This document shows positions 14,431-22,001 of a stretch of DNA of 38,791 nt, in pieces. The notes below the pieces were generated by a model. That model was not told the origin of the DNA. It worked only from the letters and a program-made list of their open reading frames with translations, and made no database searches. The position numbers and the translations under genes were made by a program. Position 1 is the first letter of the stretch; the number at the start of each line of letters is the position of its first letter. The DNA is from CAZCCC01 sp964497245 (GTDB lineage: Bacteria > Patescibacteriota > Patescibacteriia > Buchananbacterales > UBA6539), in the NCBI GenBank assembly GCA_964497245.1, contig CAZCCC010000011.1, positions 1 through 38,791 of the forward strand, given 5' to 3'.

Positions 14431-14504
14431 TGGGTGGTAAGGGATTCGAACCCGTGACCTTCTCGGTGTAAACGAGACGCTCTAACCAGCTGAGCTAACC
14501 ACCC
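14431..14504 (-). tRNA. tRNA-Val (anticodon TAC)
   Basis: 74 nt, CCA not encoded. Acceptor GGGTGGT/ACCACCC, D arm GCTC/GAGC, anticodon stem TCTCG/CGAGA with loop TTTACAC. The T stem ACGGG/CCCTT contains one C-U mismatch, an oddity worth noting. Its 3' end must be completed by the CCA enzyme encoded at 16794-18281. Confidence 0.93.
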
Positions 14505-14578
14505 CAGGTTATTTACAAGGTTTTAAAATTGGTTATTAAAGGTCTAAGCGGATTTAGAATAATTTTTTAGCTTAAAAG

Positions 14579-14660
14579 TGCGGACGGGGAGACTCGAACT
14601 CCCAAGCCTTGCGGCACATGCACCTCAAGCATGCGCGTATACCAGTTCCGCCACGTCCGC
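14579..14660 (-). tRNA. tRNA-Leu (anticodon GAG)
   Basis: 82 nt with a long variable arm (GTGCCGCAAGGCT region). Acceptor GCGGACG/CGTCCGC, anticodon stem CATGC/GCATG with loop TTGAGGT. CCA is not encoded (ACT follows). It is immediately downstream of rplS on the minus strand. Confidence 0.93.
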
Positions 14661-14729
14661 AAAACTCGTGAAGTAAAATTTTTATAACTCGGGAAATCGA
14701 TCTATTTCAAATTAAAAATAAGTCAAAAA

Positions 14730-15122
14730 TTATTTATTTTCAATCTTTTTCTCCTTCAGCCTTTTTTTGGAATCACGCAGGTAATAAAGTTTTGCCCGTC
14801 TTACCCTTGCCTGCTTTACTCGTTCAATTTTTATTACATTTGGAGAGTTAATCGGGAATATTTTTTCTACACCAATACCATTTGACACCTTTCTTACGGT
14901 AATTGTTCCTCCTGCTTGCTTTCCATGTTTTTTTGCTAGAATAATGCCTTCAAATACTTGGATTCTTTCTTTTTCCCCTTTAGGACCTTTTTCTCTAATT
15001 TTTTGGTGGACTTTAATAGTCATACCAGGCTTTATTTCCGGTATTTCTTCCCTCTTAATCTTTTTTTTATTCTCATTCTCTTTTTTTTGCTGGATTGTCA
15101 TATTTTTTATGGATTTTGTCAT
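14730..15122 (-). CDS. rplS: 50S ribosomal protein L19
   Basis: 130 aa with the L19 core: IKPGMTIKVHQKI, RIQVFEGIILAKKHG, TITVRKVSNGIGVEKIFPINSPNV, RRAKLYYLRD. L19 sits at the 30S-50S interface. The N terminus (residues 1-25, Lys/Glu/Asn-rich) is an extension. An internal ATG at 15101 (residue 8) is the likelier start, because a TATAAT-like -10 (15126-15121 on minus) overlaps the upstream ATG. The basic C-terminal tail is normal. Co-directional with three tRNAs downstream. Confidence 0.95.
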   Translation of the reverse strand: MTKSIKNMTIQQKKENENKKKIKREEIPEIKPGMTIKVHQKIREKGPKGEKERIQVFEGIILAKKHGKQAGGTITVRKVSNGIGVEKIFPINSPNVIKIERVKQARVRRAKLYYLRDSKKRLKEKKIENK

Positions 15123-15232
15123 TATATTATTATTGACAAATTTAAATGATTATTAATTAATACTTAAAAACTATAATCTAAAATCAAAAAAAAGTCAATC
15201 CCAAACTGGCCTTTTAGTAGTTGAACTGAAAT

Positions 15233-15826
15233 TTATATATTATTTTTTATAATATCTAAAACTTTTTTTATAGTTTGTTTAAGCTGGTTTTTTTCGTTTA
15301 TAATTATATAATCATATTTTTTAGCCAAAGTTAGTTCTTTTTTGGCATTTTTAAGTCTAAGCTCTATTATTGCTTTTGGCATTTTGCCTTTTTCTCGATA
15401 GTTGATTCTGTTTTGCAGTTCCTTTAGATTTTTAGTCTTTAAAAATATAAGAATGGTTTCTTTCGGCATTTTTTCTTTAATTTGGATTGCTCCCTGGACG
15501 TCAATGTTCATTAATATACTATTTTTTTTCAGTCGGTCTTGAATTGTTTTTTTGTCTGTTCCATAAAGATTGTCGTGGACTAACGCCCATTCTAAAAAAT
15601 CTCCACGGTTTATTTTTTCCCTGAAGTCTTTTTCAGAAATATGGATGATGGTTTTGTCTTCTTTTTTCCCCAGCCTTTTTGTTCTGGTTGAATAAGTGAC
15701 GGAAGTCTTTAGAAAGGGGAGTTTCTTCATAACTCCTTTAGCAGCACTGGTTTTTCCCACACCCGACGGTCCGGAAATTATGAAGATTTTTCTTTGGTTT
15801 TTTTTGTTATTTTTTTTGTCCATCAA
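15233..15826 (-). CDS. gmk: guanylate kinase
   Basis: 197 aa. It phosphorylates GMP to GDP. P-loop ISGPSGVGKT (residues 18-27), GMP-binding SVTYSTRTKR with YSTR, the FLEWALVHDNLYGT segment, VQGA (NIDVQGAIQIK), and the lid R(I)NYREKGKMPKAIIELRLKNAKKEL. The length is normal. Its 5' end overlaps the 3' end of the pseudouridine synthase gene by 20 nt, so the two are co-transcribed. The extreme N terminus (KKNNKKNQRK) is a Lys/Asn-rich extension; a second Met at residue 2 is an equally good start. Confidence 0.95.
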   Translation of the reverse strand: MMDKKNNKKNQRKIFIISGPSGVGKTSAAKGVMKKLPFLKTSVTYSTRTKRLGKKEDKTIIHISEKDFREKINRGDFLEWALVHDNLYGTDKKTIQDRLKKNSILMNIDVQGAIQIKEKMPKETILIFLKTKNLKELQNRINYREKGKMPKAIIELRLKNAKKELTLAKKYDYIIINEKNQLKQTIKKVLDIIKNNI

Positions 15827-16784
15827 GAATTTTTTTTAATTTATCAGGCAGAGGTGAAAAAAATTCAACCCATTCATTTTTTGTGTTTTTAAATCCTATT
15901 TTTTGGGAGTGAAGGAATATTCTTTCAACATCAATCACTTTTATTTTTTTTCTTAAAAAATGAAGAAATTTATTTTTTGGTTTGTAAATTGGATCACCTA
16001 TTATCGGATGGCCGATAGCTTGAAAATGTGCTCTGATTTGGTGAGTTCTGCCGGTAAAAATTTGGATTTCCAATAAAGTGTAGTCTTTTATATATTTTAA
16101 TACTTTGTAAGCGGTTTTTGCAAATTTGTCGCGTTGCATCAGTTTTTCATTTTTCTTTTTTGGGTGAGCAACGAATTGGCCGTTTTTATTCCTGCCGATT
16201 GGTAAATTGATTTCTCCTTTTGAGTTTTCAATTTTTCCATAAACTAAAGCAATATATATTTTTTTTACCTGTCTCTTTTTAAATTGCTCCTTCAAATTGT
16301 TAAATGCTTGATTATTCTTTGCAGCAACGATCACGCCGGAGACGTCTTTGTCTAGACGATGAATTATCCCGCCGCGGTATTTATTTTCACCGATATTTGT
16401 AATTTCTGGATATTTTTTAGCAAGCCAGTCAGCCATTGTGTTTTTTTCGCCCAGATCGGTTGAATGAGTAAGCATTCCGGAAGGTTTTTCCAGTACCAAA
16501 AAATCATTATCCTCAAAAATAATTTTTGGTTTAAGTTTTTGGGTATCTTTTTCAGTTTCTTTAATATTTTTATTTTTTGAAATTTTGGCTGACAGAGAAA
16601 TTGATATTTTTTCTTCAATTTTGAGAAAATGATGAACTTTTGTTTTTTTTCCATTTATTAAAATTAATCCGTTTTCAATCATTTTTTTAATTTGTGAACG
16701 GGTTTCATTTTTTAAATACTCGGACAAAAATTTATCCAATCTTTTTCCTTTATCATTGTTTTTAATTATTATTTTTTTAATCAT
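15807..16784 (-). CDS. RluA/RluD-family 23S rRNA pseudouridine synthase
   Basis: 325 aa. An N-terminal S4 RNA-binding domain (residues 12-70, KRLDKFLSEYL..GLILINGKK) is followed by the synthase domain with the catalytic motif GGIIHRLDKDVSGVIV (Asp in HRLDKD near residue 145) and RTHQIRAHFQAIGHPIIGDPIY. The S4 domain places it with RluC/RluD-like enzymes acting on 23S rRNA; the precise site is not readable. It overlaps gmk by 20 nt and follows cca by 9 nt, forming a cca-rlu-gmk minus-strand operon. Confidence 0.92.
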   Translation of the reverse strand: MIKKIIIKNNDKGKRLDKFLSEYLKNETRSQIKKMIENGLILINGKKTKVHHFLKIEEKISISLSAKISKNKNIKETEKDTQKLKPKIIFEDNDFLVLEKPSGMLTHSTDLGEKNTMADWLAKKYPEITNIGENKYRGGIIHRLDKDVSGVIVAAKNNQAFNNLKEQFKKRQVKKIYIALVYGKIENSKGEINLPIGRNKNGQFVAHPKKKNEKLMQRDKFAKTAYKVLKYIKDYTLLEIQIFTGRTHQIRAHFQAIGHPIIGDPIYKPKNKFLHFLRKKIKVIDVERIFLHSQKIGFKNTKNEWVEFFSPLPDKLKKILDGQKK

Positions 16785-16793
16785 TGATAAAAA

Positions 16794-18281
16794 TTATTTT
16801 TTGTTGATTAGTTTTTCGCCTATCATGTCTAGTGCCTGTTTTTTATTTTTTACCTTTCCTTTAAGCTGCGCTTCGCGGACTAAATTTAGAAGCTGCCCAA
16901 TTTTTGGCCCACTTGAAATTTTTAGTTTTTTCATAATATCGTTGCCGGATAAAAGAGGTTTTGGTAATTTTTTATCTTTTTTGTTTTTCGGTTTTAATTT
17001 GTTTATTCTTTTTTTTAAAATATTGTATTCAGTAAAGTCAGGTTTTCCAGAAGGAGGAATAGTTGCTGAAATGTCAGCAAAAATAAGCATCATTAAATCT
17101 TTTCCGGGAAAATTTGGGTTAAAAAAATATTTTTCAATTGTAGTGTCTTTCATTGTTGAAGTTTTACTGTGCGTCGGCAGCATATGTTTGGATATTATTT
17201 TTTCAACAATATCAATGTTAACACCGGCTGAGGCTAGTTTAATTCTTTCGGCAATTTCACGAAATTTTTTGGAAGACACACTGTCATGATTGTTGAAACG
17301 CAACCGGTCTGAACGGGTAATGGTATAAGGTTTGCCAATATCATGAAAGAGAAGACCCCAAATTACTTCTTGTGGCAAAGCTTGGTTTTCAAATTCTTTT
17401 CTAAAAGCTTCGCTTTTTAGGTTCTTTATCGCCAAAATTGTATGCTTGAAGCAGTCACCCTCGGAATGAAAATTTTTAGGTTGGGGGCAGCCTTTCATTT
17501 TTAAAATTTCAGGCATCAGAGTTTCAAAAACACCACTTTTAGTAAAAAGTTCAATTGCTAAAGTAGGATTTTTAAATAAGGCTTTATTTAGTTCCTTGGA
17601 AATGACTTCGTACGGGACAATTCTTTTGTTTTCAATTTTTTTATTTAAGTTGCAAATTTCTTTTTTGGCGGCAAACCAAGTTTTTTTGGCAATTTTAAAA
17701 TCAAGCTGGCAGGCAAAGCGGATTGCCCTGAGTATTCTGGAATAGTCTTCTCTAAATCTCAATTCTGGCTTTCCAACCGCGCAAATAAAGCCTTTTTTAA
17801 GATCAGACAGGCCGTTAAAAGGATCAATTAAGCGGCTTTTATTTTCTAGTTTAGAATCAGAGATTTTAAATGCCATGGCGTTAATGGTAAAATCACGTCT
17901 ACTTAAATCTTTTTCAATTTTTAAACCGGAGTTGCTTTGGATTTTAAAATCTTTATAAGCGCCTGAATAATTTAATGAATGTTCGGTTCTGGGTAAGGCT
18001 ATATCAATCTCTAGACTTTTCCATTTTTTGGGTCTGAATTTGAAAACGCCGAATTTTTTTCCGACCAGGCTGACTTTTCCCTGGCTGGCTAAAAATTTTT
18101 GTAGCTCATTTTTAGAAACATTCCGAATTACAAAGTCAAAATCCTTGGTTTCTCTGTCCAAAATTGCATCTCGGACTGCTCCGCCAACTAAAAAAATTTC
18201 AGCTTTTGGAAATTTTTCAGTAAGTCGTTTAGTAAAGGGCTTTTGGGCCCAATTTTTAAGATTTTTTTGCCAACTATCCAT
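16794..18281 (-). CDS. cca: CCA tRNA nucleotidyltransferase with HD domain
   Basis: 495 aa. It adds or repairs the tRNA 3' CCA. The class II nucleotidyltransferase head has VGGAVRDAILDRETKDFDFVI (residues 32-52, catalytic DxD in DFDF) and SRRDFTINAMAF. The neck motif RFREDYSRILRAIRFACQL follows, then an HD domain with GLLFHDIGKPY near residue 310 and a Lys-rich tail. The gene is needed here because tRNA-Val(TAC) and tRNA-Leu lack an encoded CCA. An extended -10 (TGCTAAAAT) ends 7 nt before the ATG, suggesting a leaderless message. Confidence 0.94.
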   Translation of the reverse strand: MDSWQKNLKNWAQKPFTKRLTEKFPKAEIFLVGGAVRDAILDRETKDFDFVIRNVSKNELQKFLASQGKVSLVGKKFGVFKFRPKKWKSLEIDIALPRTEHSLNYSGAYKDFKIQSNSGLKIEKDLSRRDFTINAMAFKISDSKLENKSRLIDPFNGLSDLKKGFICAVGKPELRFREDYSRILRAIRFACQLDFKIAKKTWFAAKKEICNLNKKIENKRIVPYEVISKELNKALFKNPTLAIELFTKSGVFETLMPEILKMKGCPQPKNFHSEGDCFKHTILAIKNLKSEAFRKEFENQALPQEVIWGLLFHDIGKPYTITRSDRLRFNNHDSVSSKKFREIAERIKLASAGVNIDIVEKIISKHMLPTHSKTSTMKDTTIEKYFFNPNFPGKDLMMLIFADISATIPPSGKPDFTEYNILKKRINKLKPKNKKDKKLPKPLLSGNDIMKKLKISSGPKIGQLLNLVREAQLKGKVKNKKQALDMIGEKLINKK

Positions 18282-18287
18282 GAGTTT

Positions 18288-18296
18288 ATTTTAGCA
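18288..18296 (-). promoter_or_regulatory. extended -10 promoter of cca, leaderless
   Basis: On the minus strand TGC followed by TAAAAT (18293-18288). The expected start coincides with the ATG at 18281. Confidence 0.55.
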
Positions 18297-18300
18297 TAAG

Positions 18301-18372
18301 AATAAGAAATCAAGAAATTAAGTCTAAATTATGCTTTAATTTTTTAATTTATTGATTTCTTGATTTCTTATT
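18301..18372. repeat. 18-bp inverted repeat with internal direct repeats
   Basis: AATAAGAAATCAAGAAAT (18301-18318) is the perfect complement of 18355-18372, and each arm itself repeats a 9-nt word (GATTTCTT). It is located between cca and the 85-aa gene. The 36-nt interval is AT-rich and without a gene. Confidence 0.7.
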
Positions 18373-18382
18373 TATAATTTTC

Positions 18383-18411
18383 TTGACTAAATAAATGATT
18401 AGTGGTAATTT
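18383..18411 (+). promoter_or_regulatory. candidate promoter of the 85-aa gene
   Basis: TTGACT (18383-18388), 17 nt, TAATTT (18406-18411). Confidence 0.5.
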
Positions 18412-18473
18412 TTTAGCAGTAGGTGTTAATTTTTTCCAGCTAAAAATGAAGTAAACTATTAAGGAGAAAGAAA

Positions 18474-18731
18474 ATGGAAACACTTAGCAATGTTTTTGCA
18501 GATTTTGCAAGATTTACCGGGCTTGAATGGTATCCTGATCCGGCCATAGTTGCCAAAAATGATCTTCATAAACAAGCCGTAGAAAAAGTTGATTCTATAA
18601 TTGCTGCTCAGGCCGAATCTATGGCAATTTCTCACACAGGGGCCCAAGAAAAACGCAATTATAAATTGTTTTCACAGGCATCAAGTCTTTATCATGAATT
18701 TAGAATTTGGTGGAATAATATAAAAAAATAG
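18474..18731 (+). CDS. hypothetical protein, 85 aa
   Basis: The start is fixed by AAGGAG (18461-18466). Soluble, mostly helical, with an aromatic cluster near the N terminus (FARFTGLEWYPDP) and near the C terminus (SLYHEFRIWWNNIKK). No family was recognised. Its leader AAGGAGAAAGAAA before ATG is almost the same as those at 18952, 19816 and 26085. Confidence 0.65.
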   Translation: METLSNVFADFARFTGLEWYPDPAIVAKNDLHKQAVEKVDSIIAAQAESMAISHTGAQEKRNYKLFSQASSLYHEFRIWWNNIKK

Positions 18732-18849
18732 TCGTTGCAAGAAATTATTGGTTAATAACGGTAAGGTAAATTAAGTTGTTTATTGACTTGTTTTACGGGT
18801 TTTAAAAGAATCCGTTTTTATTTTTGTTCTTAAATTCTGTCTTATTTAT

Positions 18850-18878
18850 TTGACAAGAAAGCCGGTTTAGGCTAAGGT
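18850..18878 (+). promoter_or_regulatory. promoter shared in sequence with the gene at 26085
   Basis: TTGACA (18850-18855), 17 nt including CCGGTTTAGGC, TAAGGT (18873-18878). The region to about 18900 is closely similar to 25980-26031. Confidence 0.75.
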
Positions 18879-18951
18879 TTTATATTGCAAAAAGGATTGT
18901 ATTTTTTTGAAATTTGAAAATTACTTTAAGTCAAAAACAAGGAGAAAGATA

Positions 18952-19554
18952 ATGACCGATGAAACCAGTATTTTATTAGTTAATTCAATGGATGATGTTT
19001 TGTTTGACATTGCTGATGTGGCAGGGGTTTTTAAAGGAGTAAAAAATCATATCAGGTTAGTAGGAGCGGAAATATCACCGCAAAAACGTTTGTCTTCAGC
19101 TGAAGATGTGCCTTTAGGGTTGTTTCCCGATATTTTGAGAGAAAGGAAATTTGATTTAATTATTCTTGAAATAGCATCACTTGTTCCACCTTGGCTGGAA
19201 GAAAAAATAGAAGAACGGTCGCAATGTGGAAGCTTTACCGGCTTAGCCATTTTGGAACACATTCGTAATAATGAGCCGGATTTGAAGTTGCCTCCTGTTA
19301 TTTTATTTATAGTTAGAGCCATTGAAACCATACCAGATGATTTACTTTTTCAAGCTAAAGTTTCAGCAATAATGTTAAGGCCAACTCCTAAATGGAATTT
19401 TGTTTTGACGATCATTGATGTTTTGAGAAAAGAAAGAAAATGCCATCCATGGGAAGTCTTTGGTTTCTGGTTTTGGCTTAAAGCGGTTGTTTCCGATAAG
19501 TCTAACAATTCTATTGGCCTACTAATACGTTTTTTGAAAAAGAAGCTAATCTAA
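18952..19554 (+). CDS. pseudo-receiver (CheY-like) domain protein, 200 aa
   Basis: The start at 18952 is chosen for the SD AGGAG (18940-18944); an in-frame TTG at 18907 is rejected. The N-terminal 145 residues read as a degenerate receiver fold: ILLVNSMDD in place of the acidic pocket, LIILEIA where receivers have LIILD-x, GLAILEHIRNNEPDLKLPPVILFIVR, and IMLRPTPKW where K-P is expected. The phosphoacceptor Asp is Glu. A C-terminal extension (about 50 residues) has a Trp/Phe-rich patch FGFWFWLKAV. It shares the G-x-(I/L)-L-x-H-I block and its promoter with the protein at 26085. It is likely a phospho-independent signalling or structural protein. Confidence 0.65.
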   Translation: MTDETSILLVNSMDDVLFDIADVAGVFKGVKNHIRLVGAEISPQKRLSSAEDVPLGLFPDILRERKFDLIILEIASLVPPWLEEKIEERSQCGSFTGLAILEHIRNNEPDLKLPPVILFIVRAIETIPDDLLFQAKVSAIMLRPTPKWNFVLTIIDVLRKERKCHPWEVFGFWFWLKAVVSDKSNNSIGLLIRFLKKKLI

Positions 19555-19633
19555 TAGCTAGTATTTGCTTAGTTCATTAAAAACTAAAAAGCCAAAATTT
19601 TAAGCGCAAGCTTTTGGAATTTTGTTCTTATTT

Positions 19634-19658
19634 AAGCTTCAAAATTTGAAGCTTTTTT
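19634..19658 (+). terminator. rho-independent terminator
   Basis: AAGCTTCAAA (19634-19643) and TTTGAAGCTT (19645-19654) form a 10-bp stem with a minimal loop, followed by T-rich sequence. Confidence 0.8.
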
Positions 19659-19705
19659 TAAATAACGCGCTGTTGACTAATCGTTGCAATAATGATAATT
19701 TAATT

Positions 19706-19746
19706 TTGACAAACGTTGTCTGACAAATAAGGAGGGACAGCGTTTT
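19706..19746 (+). promoter_or_regulatory. pur leader element, copy 1 (dyad around the -10 region)
   Basis: TTGACA (19706-19711) is followed by the dyad ACGTTGTC (19713-19720) and GACAGCGT (19736-19743) with one G-U if RNA. The 15-nt centre ends AAATAAGGAGG, and TTTT follows. A weak -10 TAAGGA (19728-19733) would fall in the centre. The same design occurs at 21860-21906 upstream of purL. Either a repressor operator or an RNA hairpin; see findings. Confidence 0.55.
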
Positions 19747-19815
19747 ATCTATTTAAATAGCAGGTATAAATTATGTTTAGATTTTTTTGTACACTACAAC
19801 TTAAGGAGAAAGAAT

Positions 19816-19938
19816 ATGGGACATGGAAGCAAAGGAAGAGCATCTCAAAAAAAAGTCAGCAGAGGCAATTTTGTAGTTCGGCCGAAAAAGAGGCCCAAAA
19901 ATCAAAAAAACAGTAAACCCGGAAAAAAGAAGAATTAG
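19816..19938 (+). CDS. 40-aa basic peptide, function unknown
   Basis: Complete frame with a strong SD (AAGGAG, 19803-19808). The product starts MGHGSKGRASQKKVSRGNF and continues with Lys/Arg/Asn/Pro-rich sequence ending GKKKN, net strongly positive and without hydrophobic segments. It resembles small disordered nucleic-acid-binding or ribosome-associated peptides, but no family was recognised. It is the first gene of the purM-purN transcript; its TAG overlaps the SD of purM. Confidence 0.65.
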   Translation: MGHGSKGRASQKKVSRGNFVVRPKKRPKNQKNSKPGKKKN

Positions 19939-19948
19939 GAGAATTTTT

Positions 19949-21115
19949 ATGGGAAATGAAAATGCTTCAATTTATGCCCAAGATGGCGTAGATACTAAAG
20001 AAGGCGACAGCTTCAGCAATTTTGCCGGCAGTATCGCCCGCAGCACTTATGGCAATTCGCCATTTGTTGAAGTGCATGATTTTTCAGACGGTCATTTTCG
20101 CGGGCCGCGCGGCTATCGCTTTATTAATCTGCCGCGCGGCTGCTATAGCACTATTGCTCCTGACGGTATTGGCACCAAAGTTGTTTTAATAGATGCCTGC
20201 GGCCGTTATACTGATGCGGCGGCGGATGTTTTAGCCATGACAGCAGGAGATATTACGCGCTATGGCGGCATTCCTTTGATTTTTTCAAATGTGCTTGATG
20301 TTGCAGCTTTGGATAAAGTAGGTAATTCAGCCAACAATGCCGCCCGGCAGCTGATGCTTGGGCTAAAGGCTGTAGCCGATTCAATGAAAATGGTTGTTTT
20401 AAACGGCGAAACTGCCGAATTATCTAGTTGTGTTGGTTCAGAAAACGAGAATGCAACCTTGAAATTTAATTGGGCGGGGTTTGTTGTTGGTGTTTTTCAT
20501 CCGGAATGGATGATTTTAGGAAAAACCATTAGGCCCGGGCAGAAAATAATGGCCTTGAGAGAGAACGGACTTGGAAGTAATGGAGTTAGCACTGTCCGCA
20601 AAGCTTTTAAAATGCGTTTTGGTAAAAATTGGCCAAATGAACAAGAGGCTCAAAGATATATCAAAATGGCAGCCGCTCCTTCAACCATTTATGATCCTTT
20701 TTTAGTCAATCTTAATTGGGAACATGATCAATCTTCCCGAATTACACTTCACTTGATTTCGCATGTTACCGGTGGTTCAATTAGGGATAAGCTCGCTCGT
20801 GATCTTCTTTTTAGGCTTGGATTTTCAGCAGTTTTAGATGATTTATTTGAACCGCCTGAAATTATGTGGCAGTGCCAAGGCTGGCGGAATATGTCTGATG
20901 CAGATTGCTATGACACTTGGAACGGCGGTCAAAGGGTATTGGTTGTAATTGACGCCCAAGATGTTGAAAAGTTTGAAAAAATTGCTTTAACTTTTGGGAT
21001 AGAAACCAGAATGTGCGGAGAAATTGTTTCTACTCCAAAAGGAAAGGCTCCTTATGTTAAAATCAATTCAAAATTCAAAGAAGGCGGCGAAATTGTTTAT
21101 CAGAAAGGAGAATAA
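19949..21115 (+). CDS. purM: phosphoribosylformylglycinamidine cyclo-ligase (AIR synthetase)
   Basis: 388 aa. It makes AIR from FGAM and ATP. Motifs include the N-terminal YAQDGVDTKEGD, DGIGTKVVLIDACGRYTDAAADVLAM with TAGDITRYGGIPLIFSNVLD, LNGETAEL, and GLGSNGVSTVRK. The C-terminal half has HVTGGSIRDKLARDL, the PPEIMWQCQGWRNMSDADCYDTWNGGQR segment, and FGIETRMCGEIV. It is a little longer than typical PurM (about 345) with divergent insertions, so the assignment rests on motif order. SD AGGAG at 19937-19941. It is 2 nt from purN. Confidence 0.9.
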   Translation: MGNENASIYAQDGVDTKEGDSFSNFAGSIARSTYGNSPFVEVHDFSDGHFRGPRGYRFINLPRGCYSTIAPDGIGTKVVLIDACGRYTDAAADVLAMTAGDITRYGGIPLIFSNVLDVAALDKVGNSANNAARQLMLGLKAVADSMKMVVLNGETAELSSCVGSENENATLKFNWAGFVVGVFHPEWMILGKTIRPGQKIMALRENGLGSNGVSTVRKAFKMRFGKNWPNEQEAQRYIKMAAAPSTIYDPFLVNLNWEHDQSSRITLHLISHVTGGSIRDKLARDLLFRLGFSAVLDDLFEPPEIMWQCQGWRNMSDADCYDTWNGGQRVLVVIDAQDVEKFEKIALTFGIETRMCGEIVSTPKGKAPYVKINSKFKEGGEIVYQKGE

Positions 21116-21117
21116 TA

Positions 21118-21771
21118 ATGAAGCCAAAAGTTTTGATTTTTGCTTCAGGTAGCAGAGATGGCGGCGGATCGGGATTTCTCCATTTGGTTTTGAATTCCTT
21201 GTCCGGTGTTTTGCCGGTTGAAATTGTCGGTGTGGTTTCCAACCATGAAAATGGCGGTGTTCGTCGGATCGCCAACGATTATCAAATTCGGTTTTTTTTG
21301 CTCAAATCTTTTGATCTGGGAGATTATTGTCGGATTATTGTTCAAGCAGAAGCTGAATGGTTTCTTTTGTCAGGTTGGCTGAAGTTTGTCTATGGACTTG
21401 ACCCGAGATGTATAATTAATATCCATCCGGGACCAACTAAAGATTTTGGAGGCGATGGAATGCATGGCCATCATGTTCATCAAGCGGTTTTAGACGCTCA
21501 AGCCAAATTTACGGCAGTAACTATGCATTTTGTCACCGAAGATGGCTATGATACAGGGCCGACTTTTTTTGAGTATCCTTTGGCCGTATGTCCAAAAGAT
21601 GATGTTGAAGCACTGGCCGCCAGAGTCAACCGTTATGAACACGGCTGGCAGTCATTTGTGACATGGCTGGTTGTCAGCGGCCAAATATACTGGGATGGTA
21701 TTTATGAAGTCCATGTGCCAGAATGGTATAAATCAATGCCTTTTTGTCCGCCAAGGCTCAAAAAAGACTAA
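21118..21771 (+). CDS. purN: phosphoribosylglycinamide formyltransferase
   Basis: 217 aa. It formylates GAR with 10-formyl-THF. The formyltransferase fold has VLIFASGSRDGGGSGFLHLV at the N terminus, LSGWLKFV, and the catalytic triad in INIHPGP (Asn, His) and TEDGYDTGPTFF (Asp). The C-terminal part is slightly extended (EVHVPEWYKSMPFCPPRLKKD). SD AAGGAG (21105-21110) overlaps the end of purM, so the two are coupled. A terminator follows at 21782. Confidence 0.92.
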   Translation: MKPKVLIFASGSRDGGGSGFLHLVLNSLSGVLPVEIVGVVSNHENGGVRRIANDYQIRFFLLKSFDLGDYCRIIVQAEAEWFLLSGWLKFVYGLDPRCIINIHPGPTKDFGGDGMHGHHVHQAVLDAQAKFTAVTMHFVTEDGYDTGPTFFEYPLAVCPKDDVEALAARVNRYEHGWQSFVTWLVVSGQIYWDGIYEVHVPEWYKSMPFCPPRLKKD

Positions 21772-21781
21772 ACGATATTCA

Positions 21782-21817
21782 CCGCGCTTTTTAAACTTAT
21801 GATTGCGCGGTTTTTTT
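21782..21817 (+). terminator. rho-independent terminator after purN
   Basis: CCGCGC (21782-21787) pairs with GCGCGG (21805-21810), followed by seven T. Confidence 0.85.
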
Positions 21818-21859
21818 ATATCAATTTGTGCTTGACTAATTTTTTTAAATTTAGTAAAT

Positions 21860-21906
21860 TTAACACGGTAAATACTTTGTCTATAATAGGAGGGACAAAG
21901 TTTTTT
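21860..21906 (+). promoter_or_regulatory. pur leader element, copy 2 with promoter
   Basis: TTAACA (21860-21865), 16 nt, TATAAT (21882-21887). The -10 sits in the centre of the dyad ACTTTGTC (21874-21881) / GACAAAGT (21894-21901). The centre ends AATAGGAGG, as in copy 1 at 19706-19746, and six T follow. Confidence 0.65.
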
Positions 21907-22001
21907 GTACATTAAAATCCTTTTTTCATTTGCTTTAAAAGCGGATGTTGAGATATAGACTTTAAGATTTGAAGCCATTAACAATAGCAAGGAGATTCAT
22001 C

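Noticed and set aside
14944..15156. Plus-strand hydrophobic frames opposite rplS
   Set aside because: Antisense of a Lys-rich coding sequence gives Phe/Leu-rich nonsense.
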